From Gnetum montanum (lineage: Eukaryota; Streptophyta; Gnetopsida; Gnetales; Gnetaceae), in NCBI GenBank assembly GCA_015680685.1, contig MNCI01011451.1, forward strand, positions 133,983 through 197,982: 64,000 nucleotides of DNA, read 5' to 3'. This document shows, piece after piece, positions 22,417 through 33,779 of this stretch. Position 1 is the stretch's first letter. Every line of letters begins with the position of its first letter. Under the pieces are notes generated by a model that saw only the letters and a list, made by a program, of their open reading frames with translations, was not told the DNA's origin and searched no databases. The position numbers and the translations under genes are program-made.

Positions 22417-25400
22417 CTATTGCACATTAACTAGCAATCCCTTATCGAGGTGCTTGTTTAAATTTTTTAGGAGTTTCCAACTTCTCCCAATTGATGTTTT
22501 CAAGTTAAGGTTTGGATGTTGGTAACACTCTTGCTCTAGTATATCTATACTTTCGACATGAGCGCAAATTTTTTCCTCAGTTAGTTCCATGCACGTTGGT
22601 GAGTTTCTCTCTTGATCAGCTATCAACCACTGGGTGTATTCTTGTTGTGTGGTTGCTACATACAAGCACTTTTGTATGTCAATTTCTTGTGCACACCGGT
22701 TGCATGCAGGCAATGCTGAACATTCCTGTACGCAATCACATCCTGTATCACTGTATGTGATGCATGAAACTTTCTTCTTCTCAATCTTTCCAAAAGTTTT
22801 TTCCTTAGATATTTTCAGGGAAAGATCATGGATTCCTAGGTGTGCATTTATGGTACTTAGTGATTCCCTTCCCATGATTATTGGGAAGTTCCCTTTATCA
22901 TTGTTTACTTGTATCACTAGGAAATTAGCTAGGTATGATCACCCACATACAGTGGTACCAATGTCCTCCACCAGTCCCAAGGGAACAGTGATGCACTAGT
23001 TAGCTATCTCTAGGCGAATATTACTCTTCCTTAATGGAGGTAGGTTCCAGGCTTTGTACATCTCTTATGATATTAGGTTAACTCTGGAACCTGAGTCCAG
23101 AAGAGCTTTACATGGTTCATTCCCAGCGACTTGGAGATAGATTAGAGGGCTTCCAAGATCAGAAAAAATTCCTAGGAAGGTGTCCCATCTTAATTCAGTC
23201 AGTAACAACATGTGTTAACATAACCATGTGTGTTAAGCTTGGTTTTTGGTTTGAAGGGAGCTCTAAAGCCTTATTTGATGGAGAGGCATTCAGAGATTCA
23301 ACCACTTGTGGTTGTGAGGGCTTAGTTGGACTGTTGGTTCTGAAGAAAGGCCTTCTCTTCATATGGTTGTTAGAACCAATAGCGGGTTGAAGATTCATAG
23401 CTCTCGTAGCATTGTGTTGCTGCAGTTGAGTGGGGAGTTCCCCTTGCATTACTGGAGCGGGTGGTAATGGAGCTATTGGTGTGAGAGTTGAAGATGGATT
23501 TGGAGGATGGTATGTCTATGGATTGTCTCCCCTAGGAGAAGGAGTCCTATAATACTCCTGATATTGGTAGTGATGTTGTGGTGTCATGTGACCAACAGAG
23601 TCACATGGAGAGATTGGATGCTGCATGTAATAGCCATATGGATCTGGTTGTTGATAGGGGTATTGTTGCCTTGGTGGTGGCATCCCCCATGACTATGGGT
23701 ATTGCCACTGTTGGTGTTGCTCAATAGGTTGTGGTGGAGTTCCACTTGGATAATACATTGAATGTTGGTGGAACCCTTGGGTTACCTTGGGGATAAGGTA
23801 ACCATCGAGGTGCTTGCCATTTGTTAAGTCATGGGTTGAGTGCATACACCCCATACTCTTGTAGATGTGAGATTACTAGGCAACATCCCTTAGGATGATC
23901 GTATTGGCATATCTCACATCCATTGTCATCAACCTCTTTGGTGATGGCCATTTTACCCTTGCCTTTATTACGTGCATTATCCACTTCTCTCTTTTTCTTT
24001 TTGTCATAGTCACTACCTCGCTCCCTAGACTCCTCTACGATTTTAAGAATAGTTTTGAACCTAATATCTAGGGAGTCCCACATTTGGTCTACCTTTACTG
24101 ATACCTCTATTATTAATTTTTGGAGCGACAATGTTTTCCTATTCACCATCTTTTCAAGTGGTGCCTCTTCCTCCTTCTCATAGATTCTCACTCCCCTTTT
24201 TCAGAGGCAAGGATCTTGGTTGTACTCTTTCACACTTTCTCTATTACGTAGCTCCCCTTATTCCTTGGCTACTTGCTCTAGTAATCTATGAACCTGATGA
24301 GACATAAGCTCTGATAATCTCCCTTGGACATACATTCCAAGGGTTCTCCTTGTTTCATGCCTAAGTCCATCTACGAGATGGCGCAGTTGATCCTGCTGTG
24401 AATAACCATGGCCTGGGAAATGATGTAAAAGTGCATAATAATGACCCATGGCAGCATCCAAGGATTCATGATTTCCCTACTTCCATCCTTGAATTTTCTT
24501 TTGTAGGTTAGACACTTGAGAGTATGTTTGGTACTTGTTATTAAATAGTTCTAACATTGTACTCCACCTCAGAATGGATTTCAGTTCTAAGGACCGGTAC
24601 CAGCTTCTTTCACTAGTGTCCTTGGGAACAACTTCAATTTTTTCCATTCATTTTCAATGTTCTACAAAGCACATGCATCGTGAAATTCTTGTAAGTGGTT
24701 TTAAGGATCATTGTTATATCCCCCTTCAAATCATGGGATATTGTTCATGTCTAACCTTTTAATCCTACTATCCTGTTGGTGCCTTGGAATTATTACGGCC
24801 TCCATGATATCTAGCATGCTTCTAGTTGTGAGTAGGGGTTCATCGTGGTCATCTCATTCATAGCGTCTATGGTGTCTACGTGGTTCCCTACTCTCCCTTA
24901 TTCCATGCCTTGATTCCTTAGAGTGCCCTCATCCTCGTTCTCGACTATCTCCTCGATGTTTTTCACTCTGTTTACCTTTATCCTCACAGTTGGTTTCCTT
25001 ATGGTTGTGTCTAGACATGGAAGGAGAGGGTGAATGTGACGATGAAGGTGAAGAAGAAGGAGAACCATCACCATGATGGTGTTTTCTACCTTCTCTTCAA
25101 TGGTCTCGACCCCAATCATGATTACAATTAGAACATCTGCCCTTATCATGTGTTTATGTTCCCTTGTTAAACACTTTGTGTTCATGGGGATCAGAACTAG
25201 GGTTGTGAACCATGGAGTGGAGGTTCTGATACACTACCTCCTGACCATCATTAGGAGGGGGAACTTCATTTGGTGGGGAACCAGTTGGAACTGGTTCACC
25301 ATCCCCAATTTTTCTTAAAATGTGTGGGGCATTATGGGGCCATTTACCCTTCAAAGATGTGTGGTAACTCTCCTATTGTAAGTCCTATTGACATTGCGCT

Positions 25401-25729
25401 TTTGTGGGATGATAGTCCCTTGTGTCATGATCACATGCAATGTATTCCGCATATAAAAGTGGCATGCTTATTTGTGTGAGAGCACGAAGGAGCATGTTGA
25501 GGACTACTCGGTCTGGATGCAATACTATGTTACCCTCCAAGTCTCTCCAATGTAATTGTTCATCTTGATGGAGAATAAAGTTAAAGTAGGGTACATACTC
25601 ATCGCGATGAATATATACCACATGGAACTATTGAGGAACTGGCAGATCTTGGTTACGTGTGTTATGCCACTGACTGTCTCTGGTAGTAGTCCTAGGAAGT
25701 GAAATGCTCTTATGCGAAGAAGAAGACAT
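22417..25729 (-). pseudogene. Gag-protease polyprotein of element A
   Basis: Structural polyprotein read right to left from an ATG at 25729 (MSSSSHKS), the same start region as in E. In order: an N-terminal segment with HRDEYVPYFNFILHQDEQLH (25560-25620), a Ser/His/Arg-rich stretch, the Retrotrans_gag core (24258-24760, with GHYYALLHHFPGHGYSQQDQ and LGMYVQGRLSELMSHQ), the knuckle CEICQYDHPKGCC (about 23890-23925), a Pro/Gln-rich segment, then the protease with an intact active site LLDSGSRVNLIS (about 23050-23100) and FPIIMGRESLST (about 22880). A cysteine-containing tail (PACNRCAQEI) ends at 22417. Stops and frameshifts separate these blocks. Related to the same protein in E. Confidence 0.8.
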
Positions 25730-25827
25730 TTTGTCTTGTTTGGTATGTGATTTACCATTTTCTTATCTTTCCTTGATTAACCCTAAGGGTTCATTCTAGT
25801 ATTCCAATGATATGGATGATTTCCTAT

Positions 25828-26532
25828 TGATGAGTCATGAATTTACTAATAGTCGCAATATGGACCTTTCGTAGAATTTGCTGTGGAGGCTGTTAGGGAT
25901 CACCTCAAAGGATCCCCATTATGACCTACCCTCTCTGAAAGTGGTTCTTGGTACTTAGGGGAAACATACCAATTTGGCACAATAAAGAAGAAGACACCAC
26001 GATTAACAATTGTGGTGTGACTATTGATTTCTCTGTTCAAGCCATTTCAAAAGTATTAAACCTTTCGAATATAGGGCCAAAGGTTTCTCAGAACTAGTTA
26101 GACACTTTTAGAACTGAGTAACTTAATAAATTGTTGATAGAGAATAAAAGGATGGCAAAAGAAAAAGAGAAGGCTGATTGGGGTGCCTCTATGGCACAAG
26201 TGCAAACTTACACGCATGCCAAGGCACTCAAGGCTTTACAAGAGGAGAAACCCCAAGCCATACTTCAATGCCATCAAATCCCAAGACCTCGAGCGTAAGA
26301 AAATGGAAAGACACCCATAGAGGAGCCACTACCACCAGGAACTACGTGAGTTCCATCCAATTTTGTTATTATAGGATTTTCTTTTGTGTTGTGTCTCAAT
26401 TTTGTTCTGACTCCACACTGTAGCATGAATCCATTCTAGCTAGTCAATAATCCCATACCTATCCACTATGTAATCAATGGGGCTCGTTCTCACTTTAACT
26501 CGAGGATGGGTTTTGATTTAGTCATGGGGGTA
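25828..26532 (+). repeat. Truncated first unit of element B
   Basis: TGATGAGTCATGAATTT...GCAATATGG (25828 to about 25862) matches the first 35 bases of the B LTR. It then switches to sequence aligning with 31633-32302, the last 670 bp of the B internal region, including the end of the second ORF (MAKEKEKADWGASMAQ, from 26154) and the polypurine tract. The junction shows a short overlap (TGGACCTT). The LTR at 26533 follows directly. Confidence 0.8.
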
Positions 26533-27360
26533 TGATGAGTCATGAATTTTCTGATAGCCGTGATATCACACCCATGATAATGCACCTGCGATATCGCATA
26601 CGCGATATCGTAGCCTGTCTCCTCATCTATAAATAAGAGGTAGGCAGATCTAATAGGTAGCTTTTAGTCAATTTTTAGTTTAAGTGTTAAATTTTAGTTC
26701 TTGTTTTTCTCTCAACCCTTTTCCTCCCAGTATATGCCTACAGTGTGGTGAATGTAATTGTACGGCATCCTTTATTCGTGTGACATACTTCGACACGCAC
26801 ATGACCAGAAATAAAGATCGAGATTACTTCATCATTGCAGCATTTAGTTAGTTTAATAATTTAATTAATTGTTATTTACTACTTTCTTAGTTAATATCTC
26901 TCACCTTTAAACTCCTATTAAATGCAGAATGAGTACGACTTGATTACGAGCACTTAAGTATGACTACTTGGTAACCCAATAGCATACCTAGGATCTGTGC
27001 TAGGTAATCCCAGTGGTAGTTGTGCACAAAGTCCAAGGTGTGTATGGATAATCAAGGAATGGATGCTCATTGCACTTAGGCTTGATAGATCCCTTCTCAC
27101 CCTTTCTCCCTTAGCTTAGAAAATATTACCTTCCCTTGTCTTCAGGAGTAGCATTAGGTTAGAAAACGCATCATACACCTCACTCTAGACTAAACCATAC
27201 GTGATGAAGCTAATACTAGTCTAGGTGGGAAGACAATGATCTTCAACCTAAGGCTAATTATCTAGATTCCACAACTAGTCCATCTACAAAGTTTGACCAA
27301 ATCGTGCGTGTAATGCTCGTATTCGTATGGTTGAGTGTAGGGGTACCTCACCACTCATCA
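26533..27360 (+). repeat. 5' LTR of element B (828 bp)
   Basis: Starts TGATGAGTCATGAATTTTCT after GTCATGGGGGTA and ends GGGGTACCTCACCACTCATCA. It contains CGATATCG palindromes (26570-26612), TATA box CTATAAATAAGAGG (26627-26640) and the closing TGGTTGAGTGTAGGGGTACC shared by all family LTRs. Confidence 0.92.
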
Positions 27361-27379
27361 TTGGTGCCATTGCCGAGGA
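27361..27379 (+). promoter_or_regulatory. Primer-binding site of element B (tRNA-Asp type)
   Basis: TTGGTGCCATTGCCGAGGA follows the LTR directly and resembles TGGCGCCGTTGCCGGGG, the complement of the 3' end of plant tRNA-Asp. Differences are mostly C/T or G/A. Confidence 0.7.
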
Positions 27380-27502
27380 CAGTGCTAGTTATCTAGATTA
27401 GTTATATCATACAAGGTCATTGTATAGGAATTAATGATATATCTTTTAAGAAAAAATCATTATTAAAAGTCACACATAAAATTCACACACAATTTCATAA
27501 CC

Positions 27503-29478
27503 ATGCCTCTCCTACAAGACTATGATAATGCCACATCTAGTGAGGTAGTTCGTTGGAGAACCAACGAATTAGATGACAATGAAGATTGAAGTATGCGATC
27601 CGAGGTGGGGGTTTTCTATAAATAGAAATGAAGGCAACATCATCCCAACACATAAAATTATAACTTACCTTATGAAAATGGCCACTACAAGCTTAATGCA
27701 AATAAAAGAGCCTATTCGAATCTCACGTAGGCATTGTAAAGAGAGCCATCTACCTAGGCTCGATTTAAATAACTTTTCCAATTTTTCAGGAGGCTATGAC
27801 TTAGATTTGCATCAACATTTACAAGCCTTCTACGATGCCTATACATGGAACAACATTGATAACTATTGGAAAAAACTCAAGCTCTTCCCTATGACACTCG
27901 TTAGCCAAGAAAAAGTATGGTATAGATCATTAAAACCAATCTCAATACAACGTTGGTCAACAATGATAGAACTATTTAACAAAAGATATCAAACCTATGC
28001 AAGAGTATTAGCCTTAAGGAAAAAAATCCAAGAGTGGAAATAAGCAAAACATGAACCCTTGAACATGGCCTTAGAAAGATATTATGCACTATTAAACAAC
28101 TATCCAGGCCATGGGTTTTCCTAGGAAAGGTTAATGGACCATATCATTGATGGGCATTGTGATGCAACAAGAGAAATCCTAGGGATGTATGCCCAAGGTC
28201 AACTATACGAACTATGAACCCATCGAATCCAAGAGCTTATTAAGCAGGTAGCAAAAGAAGAAGGAGAATTTGCTAGATGGGAGAGTGTTGAAAAACATCA
28301 ATGGGACCAAAATCTCAACTTAATAAAGGTTCATAATCATAAAAAGGAGAAATCAACCTATCACAAGGAGAAAGAACCATCTTTTCTAGTACAACAATCA
28401 TTAGAAGAAGTCAAGGCAAAGATCAATAAGATGTTGGAATGGACGTATAATAAGTGTGGAGAATTTATTGATATCATTGGAGATAGAGTTTTGACAACCC
28501 AAGAAGCAGGACAAAGTATTAGTAGACAATTGGAAAGAAGGGATAAGGAAAATAAGAGCTCAACTACCAATCATACATATGAATGCAACATATGCCTATA
28601 CGATCACCCCAAGGGCCAATGCCCAATATTGTTACATTTACATGAGCATTGGGGAAACATGTTACCTCCATGGTTTGTATAGAGATACTATGTTCGATCA
28701 TAGTGGCAACAATCCTAGTCGTGGGGGAGACCACGACTAAACTGGAGATACCCTTCATATCATCCAAACCTAAACGCTTATCTTTTTCAACATCATGTTT
28801 CTCCAACTAGGCCAATGCACTTTATCTCACCATAGTACCATTCTCCTCAATACTATCAGCCCATGGCTTCAACACAACCACTGCCTTGTGTACCTTACAC
28901 TACTTCTAATTTTTAACATTTTCATCCTTTCCCTCCTTATACATTGCCACCAACTGTTCCTAAGGTGTCTACACCACAGCAACAACCCATGAACATTACT
29001 TGTGTTACTACTTCCAATAGTAGTGAAAGACCTCAGCAACATCAAAGGTGTCCCTTCTTTAGAAATGACCCTAGGAAGGGACAACACAATTCCAAGGCCA
29101 TTGCATCCTCCAACTCAGCACAAGTCCCACACTGTGGTGCACCCTTATCTTCAAACCCAACACCTCATATCACTTCATCAAGGCCACCAATCAATGCTCC
29201 AAAAAAAATATAGCCCAATGAACACAGGCATGGAGGGCGACAACCTTATCCTTGCATACCATCTAACGGTCCCAAATATCATAGTGGGTCAACTCATTAT
29301 CCAGGAACTACATCGTATAAATTTCCCCACTATGCTTACTATAATCAAGTGTGTGAACCCCAATGGGGTAAGTATAGCCAAGTTCCAATACTTCAAACAT
29401 GCAAGGATCCTCATCGTTCATTTATTAATCCTTGTCTTCCTCAACTGATTAGTTATGGGGGATATCCCCCATTCTAAT
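27503..29478 (+). pseudogene. Gag of element B
   Basis: Structural capsid protein, about 650 residues, beginning MPLLQDYDNATSSEVVRWRT at 27503; a frame change is needed at about 27580. The Retrotrans_gag core (about 27770-28260) shows FSNFSGGYDLDLHQHLQAFY, KLKLFPMTL, RWSTMIELFNKRYQTYARVL and ALERYYALLNNYPGHGFS. A knuckle CNICLYDHPKGQC lies at 28584-28622 (C-x2-C-x3-H-x4-C). The C-terminal third is Pro/Ser/His-rich and ends SYGGYPPF before two stops at about 29476. Few stops interrupt it, so it is one of the better-preserved frames here. No protease follows, unlike in A and E. Confidence 0.82.
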
Positions 29479-29479
29479 A

Positions 29480-31350
29480 ACAAGCAGGATTAATAACCAT
29501 TTTTTATTTTCTTTAATTTTACAACTTTTTTTTTCTAGTTTTTCATTTTTCCATTTCTTATTTTATCTTTTTTCTTTTTGTCCTTTTATGTTTTTTTAAG
29601 TGATATCATCTATGAATAAAAAATTCATGTGGATCATTGGTTGAGGTGTGTTCTATGTTATCAAGTCTCGAATGATTAATTATTTGGACAATGAGCCCAT
29701 TACATCCACTCATCCACTCTACAAATAAGAGGTTGTGTTCGAGGGTACAGTGATATTCTTGACATTTTTAAAACTTAAAATTTAAAATTAATTTTGTGTT
29801 CATTGTACCCAAAATGAAGAAGGATGGACCAAGAGGGAATGATTAGGGTGTGACATCAAGGGGACTTATGGATTCTCTTTGGCAACATTTGTGGGAGTTA
29901 TCATGTAACATGGTTATACTAAGATCCTTGTAGATTTAATGAAAAATGGAAGAGTAATCAACAGGGAACTCAAAAATCCAATGCTATTCTAGGGGGTCCC
30001 ACTAGAAAGACATGCACCCATGCCTAAAGGTTGGTGGCTTCTCTAGATTCAGTGATAAAAAAAAAGAGAAAAAAAAGGAAGTGCCAAAAAACAAAAATCA
30101 TTCCTCCCTTGAACAAAATGCCAAGTGATCGTATGCCTTGTTGTTATCGTACTCTCATAGTTGCTCATCATGGGATGAAATAATGTGATGTTAATAATTA
30201 GAGGAATGGACTTGGTCCTGATCTTAGAAAGATGAGTTAATGACATGTTAATCATGCTTTACACGTAGGATTCACTGTGCCCTAGGTCAATTACCTCATG
30301 TACCAATCTCTACAATCCCATTCTCTAGTTTGTCTCATCTCATTGTTTGTGTAATTGTAGCTCGTGTCATGTGTAACATAGAATTCTTACCTCATTCCAG
30401 TGATAATTACATGTGTGTGTTTTGCGAAATTAGTGTGGATTACATTTAACCCTTCTAGTACCCATGGACACTTTAACTGTGATTACACAAGGGCATTATA
30501 GGTTGGAACCTACTTTGGGGAGGACCCACTTGTGTAATCTTTTGTAATTTTCACTTATGACATAGCTCACACACACCATTTATTACCCTCAGCATATTGT
30601 TCATGATATTCTTTCCCTTATTACTATCCCTCTGAATTTCAGCATTCCTATGAACCATCACATAGCCTTTTTCTCTACCATCCGAGGTCCTTATTGATGA
30701 ATTCCACACCATCATAATTTTCGACCCCCCTGTGCTAATCAACATCATTTGCAACTATTCATGAATCATCCAAATCTCCTTAGTTTACATTGTTTAATTT
30801 CAAGGAAATATTAAAAATTTAGTACATTCTCTAAGTACCCTAACTTCGACGAAAATATATATACGTGACCCCCCTGTGCTAATCAACATCATTTGCAACT
30901 ATTCATGTAGGGAAAGTTTTTCAAATTCCTCTCTACAACTCGTGATTTCACGTCTCTTGCTTTCATATCCATAACTCACTCATTGGTACTCTGATTTTCA
31001 TTCTGTTTGAACCTACTTGAACCCAAAGTTTTCAGCTTACTCATGGGGGAGGGGCACATGCCGAATAGTGCATAAATTTTTTGAAATTCATCATCCCCCG
31101 AAGGACATATTTAAGGGTAATTAGTTGTAAAATTAAGAATAAAATGTGTCAAAAATAATTTCATCCCCTTATCTATACCAGAAAATTAAATTTGGAAACC
31201 ACCTAAGCAAAGAGGACTTCACATTATAATCTTTTGGGGACATTTTCTTTCAATAATTAACATCACATGGAAATAAGGTAAATCTATTAAGGTAAGCAAT
31301 AAGGTATAACCTAACTTTGGTAACAACCTTACTAACGATTGGCCCTGTGT
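29480..31350 (+). other. Noncoding region between gag and second ORF of element B
   Basis: AT-rich, no domain. It matches 55200-56550 of D by landmarks, and the stretch 30410-30560 (CCTACTTTGGGGAGGACCCACTTG near its end) also matches the minus strand of G at 39690-39830. A perfect 41-bp direct repeat, 30723-30763 and 30867-30907, lies within it. The end (ACTAAC...TGTGTGATTGTAG) looks like a branch point plus splice acceptor ahead of the next ORF. Confidence 0.6.
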
Positions 31351-31358
31351 GATTGTAG

Positions 31359-32119
31359 ATGGCCTCAAAACACGAACAACTAGAAGGTCCTACTTAAGGT
31401 ATGATCAAATGACCTAGGAGAGGTGAAGGACAAGTTCCTACCGAACAACATGCAGAGTAGGAGGAACAATCATTTAATATGCACCAAGAAGACCCTACTA
31501 CTGTACAATCAAGCCAGGCGAAAGGAGAAGCTGCAATAGCATCTAAACAGGGATGATATCTCACGTTGACCTAGGATTGTGTTCAGACCATCCATGAAAG
31601 GTCCATATTCACTGTAGTGATCATGGAATTAAACTTTGGACCTTAATTTTCTCCAAAGGCCATTAGGGATCATCTCAAAGGATCCCCATTATCTCCTACC
31701 CTCTCTAAAAGTGGTGCCTGGTAAGTAGGGAAAATGTACCAATTTGGCATAATAAAGAAGAAGGCACCACAGTTAACAATTGTGGTGCGACTGTTGATTT
31801 CTCTGTTCAAGACATTTCAGAACTATTAAACCTTCCAAATATAGGGCCAAAGGTTGCTCATAACCAGTTGGACACTTTCATAACAGAGTAACTTAATAAA
31901 ATATTGACAAAGATTAAAAGGATGGCGAAAGAAAAAGAGAAGGCTGACTGGGGTGCCTCTATGGCACAAGCACAAACTTACGCACATGCCAAGGTACTCA
32001 AGGCCTTACAAGAGGAGAAACCACAGGCCATACTTCAACGCCATCAAATTCCAAGACCTGGAGCACAAGAAAATGGAAAGACATCCATGGAGAAGCCACC
32101 ACCACCAAGAACTACATGA
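31359..32119 (+). pseudogene. Second ORF of element B, near the 3' LTR
   Basis: The ATG at 31359 opens MASKHEQLEGPT and, through stops and frame changes, continues to YQFGIIKKKAP, then VDFSVQDISELLNLPNIGPK (about 31790-31850), QLDTFITE and an intact block MAKEKEKADWGASMAQAQTY (31922 on) ending at 32119 with PPPPRTT. The V-D-F-S-x4-I-x2-L-L-x-L-P pattern resembles the accessory 'plant transposon protein' ORFs of plant retroelements (inference). A matching start and end occur in D (56555-56991). The preceding CTAAC...TTGTAG suggests expression from a spliced RNA, as for env-like genes. Confidence 0.55.
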
Positions 32120-32302
32120 GTTCCATCCAATTTTGTAATCATAGGATTTTCTTTTGTGTTGTGTCTCAATTTTTTTCTGACTCCACACTGCAGCATGACT
32201 CCATTCTAGCTAGTCAATAATCTCATACCTATCCACTATGTAATGAATGGATATTGTTCTCACTTTAACTCGAGGAAAATTTTTCATTCAATCGTGGGGG
32301 TA

Positions 32303-33146
32303 TGATGAGTTATGAATTTTCTGATAGCCACAATATCACACCCACGATAACACACACACAATATCGCACTCGTAATATCACATCCACAATATTGCAACCT
32401 GTCTCCTCATGTACAAATAAGAGGTAGGTAGATCAAATAGGTAGCTTTTAGTCAGTTTTTAGTTTAAGTGTTAAAGTTTAGTTCTTGTTTTTATCTCAAT
32501 CCTTTTCCTCCCAATATATGTCTACAGTGTGGTGAATGTAATTGTATGACATCCTTTATTCAAGTGTGACGTACTTGGACATGCACATGACTGGAAATAA
32601 AGATCAAGATTACTTCATTATTACATCATTTACTTAGTTTAATCATTTAATTAATTTTTATTTACTACTTTCTTAGTTAATATCACTCACCCTTAAACTC
32701 CTTGGTAACACAGAATGAGTACAACTTGATTATGAGCACTTAAGTGTGACTACTTGGTAACCCAGTAGCATACCTAGGATTTGCGCTTGGTAATCCTAGT
32801 GGTAGTTGTGCATGAAGTCTAAGGTGTGTACAAATAATCAAGGAATAGATGCTCATTGCACTTAGGCTAGATATATCCCTTCTCACCCTTTCTCCCTTAG
32901 CTTAGAAAATATTACCTTCCCTTGCCTTCAGGAGTAGCATTAGGTTAGAAAAAACATCATACACCTCACTCTGGACTAAACCATACGTGACAAAGCTAAT
33001 ACTAGTTCAGGTGGGAAGACAGTGAACTGTGACCTAAGGATAATTATCTAAATTCCACAACTAGTCCATCTGTAGAGTTCAACTAAATCACACGTGTAAT
33101 GCTCGTATTCGTATAGTTGAGTGTAGGGGTACCTCGCCTCTCATCA
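32303..33146 (+). repeat. 3' LTR of element B (844 bp)
   Basis: Begins TGATGAGTTATGAATTTTCT after AATCGTGGGGGTA and ends CTCGCCTCTCATCA. Differences from the 5' LTR include decay of CGATATCG to CAATATCG or TAATATC (about 32335-32395), as expected for methylated CpG. The target duplication CCTAT follows. Confidence 0.92.
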
Positions 33147-33178
33147 CCTATGTTCTATGTAGTGCACAAACAACTAAG

Positions 33179-33197
33179 TCCTCGGCAATGATGCCAA
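33179..33197 (-). promoter_or_regulatory. Primer-binding site of element A (tRNA-Asp type)
   Basis: On the minus strand TTGGCATCATTGCCGAGGA directly follows the 5' LTR. It resembles the tRNA-Asp site of E and B. Confidence 0.68.
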
Positions 33198-33774
33198 TGA
33201 TGAGTAGCGAGGTACCCCTACACTCAACCATACGAATACAAGCATTTCACATGTGATTTGGTCGAACTCCAAGGACTAAGTGCTTACACACCTAAATGTA
33301 ACACATCCTGAACTAGTGCAACGCTGCTAGGATTACCAAACGCTAATCGTCACTGGGTTACCAAGCGCTACACACATGCTTGAAGTGGTTGTACTGAGTA
33401 TACTTAATTAGGAGAGTCAAGGTTTGAGAGAGATTAATTAACTAGGAAAGCATTTAAACATTCAAAAATAATTAATTACTATTTATGTTAATCCACATGC
33501 TACAAGGTTTATCATAAATTTTATCTTTATTGTCGTACACAAATGTGTGCTGAGGTACAATTTGCTTGAATAAAGATCTGTTCACTTTAAGACTTCTACT
33601 GTGGGCACATGGAAATTATTCTAACTCTTGAATGGTAAAACTACAAGAGTTTAGCTATGGGTCTAAGTCTAACTCCCAGAACAAGGAAAGATGCCTCTTA
33701 TTTATAGAAATTAAGGTAGGTCATGATATCGCGTATGCGATATCGTAGGGCAAACACGATATTGCGGCTCATCA
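33198..33774 (-). repeat. 5' LTR of element A (577 bp)
   Basis: Plus-strand view: starts TGATGAGTAGCGAGGTACCCC at 33198 and ends GCGGCTCATCA at 33774. It lacks about 200 bp present in the 3' LTR at 19662-20424, so it suffered an internal deletion. GATATCGCGTATGCGATATCG at 33726-33746 is a long perfect palindrome. Confidence 0.88.
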
Positions 33775-33779
33775 ATGAT

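Larger units (their letters stand above)
25828..33146 (+). mobile_element. Element B: gag-only LTR retrotransposon inserted in A, with a truncated tandem copy
   Basis: The target duplication CCTAT is present at 25823-25827 and 33147-33151, so the whole interval entered A as one unit. It consists of a 35-bp LTR start, about 670 bp of 3' internal sequence, a full LTR (26533-27360), an internal region with gag (27503-29478) and a second ORF (31359-32119), and a final LTR (32303-33146). This is the shape left by a tandem LTR-internal-LTR-internal-LTR array with a large deletion in the first unit. Confidence 0.88.
19662..33774 (-). mobile_element. Element A: RT-less Gag-protease LTR retrotransposon, interrupted by B
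   Basis: Both LTRs and the target duplication are visible: ATGAT at 19657-19661 and again at 33775-33779. LTRs at 19662-20424 (3') and 33198-33774 (5') begin and end with TGATGAG/CTCATCA. The primer site is at 33179-33197 and the polypurine tract (minus strand CATGGGGGTA) abuts the 3' LTR at 20425. Gag-protease lies at 22417-25729. Element B is inserted in the 5' leader at 25828-33146. Without B the element is about 6.8 kb. No RT or integrase is present. Confidence 0.9.

Noticed and set aside
23507-23692. Plus-strand Trp/Val/Leu-rich ORF resembling a membrane segment
   Set aside because: It is the complement of the Pro/Gln/His-rich part of the A Gag; the hydrophobicity is a complement-strand artefact.
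25828-25862. An independent solo or partial LTR insertion
   Set aside because: The CCTAT duplication links this end with 33147-33151, and the adjoining 670 bp match the 3' internal region of B, so it is part of the B insertion.
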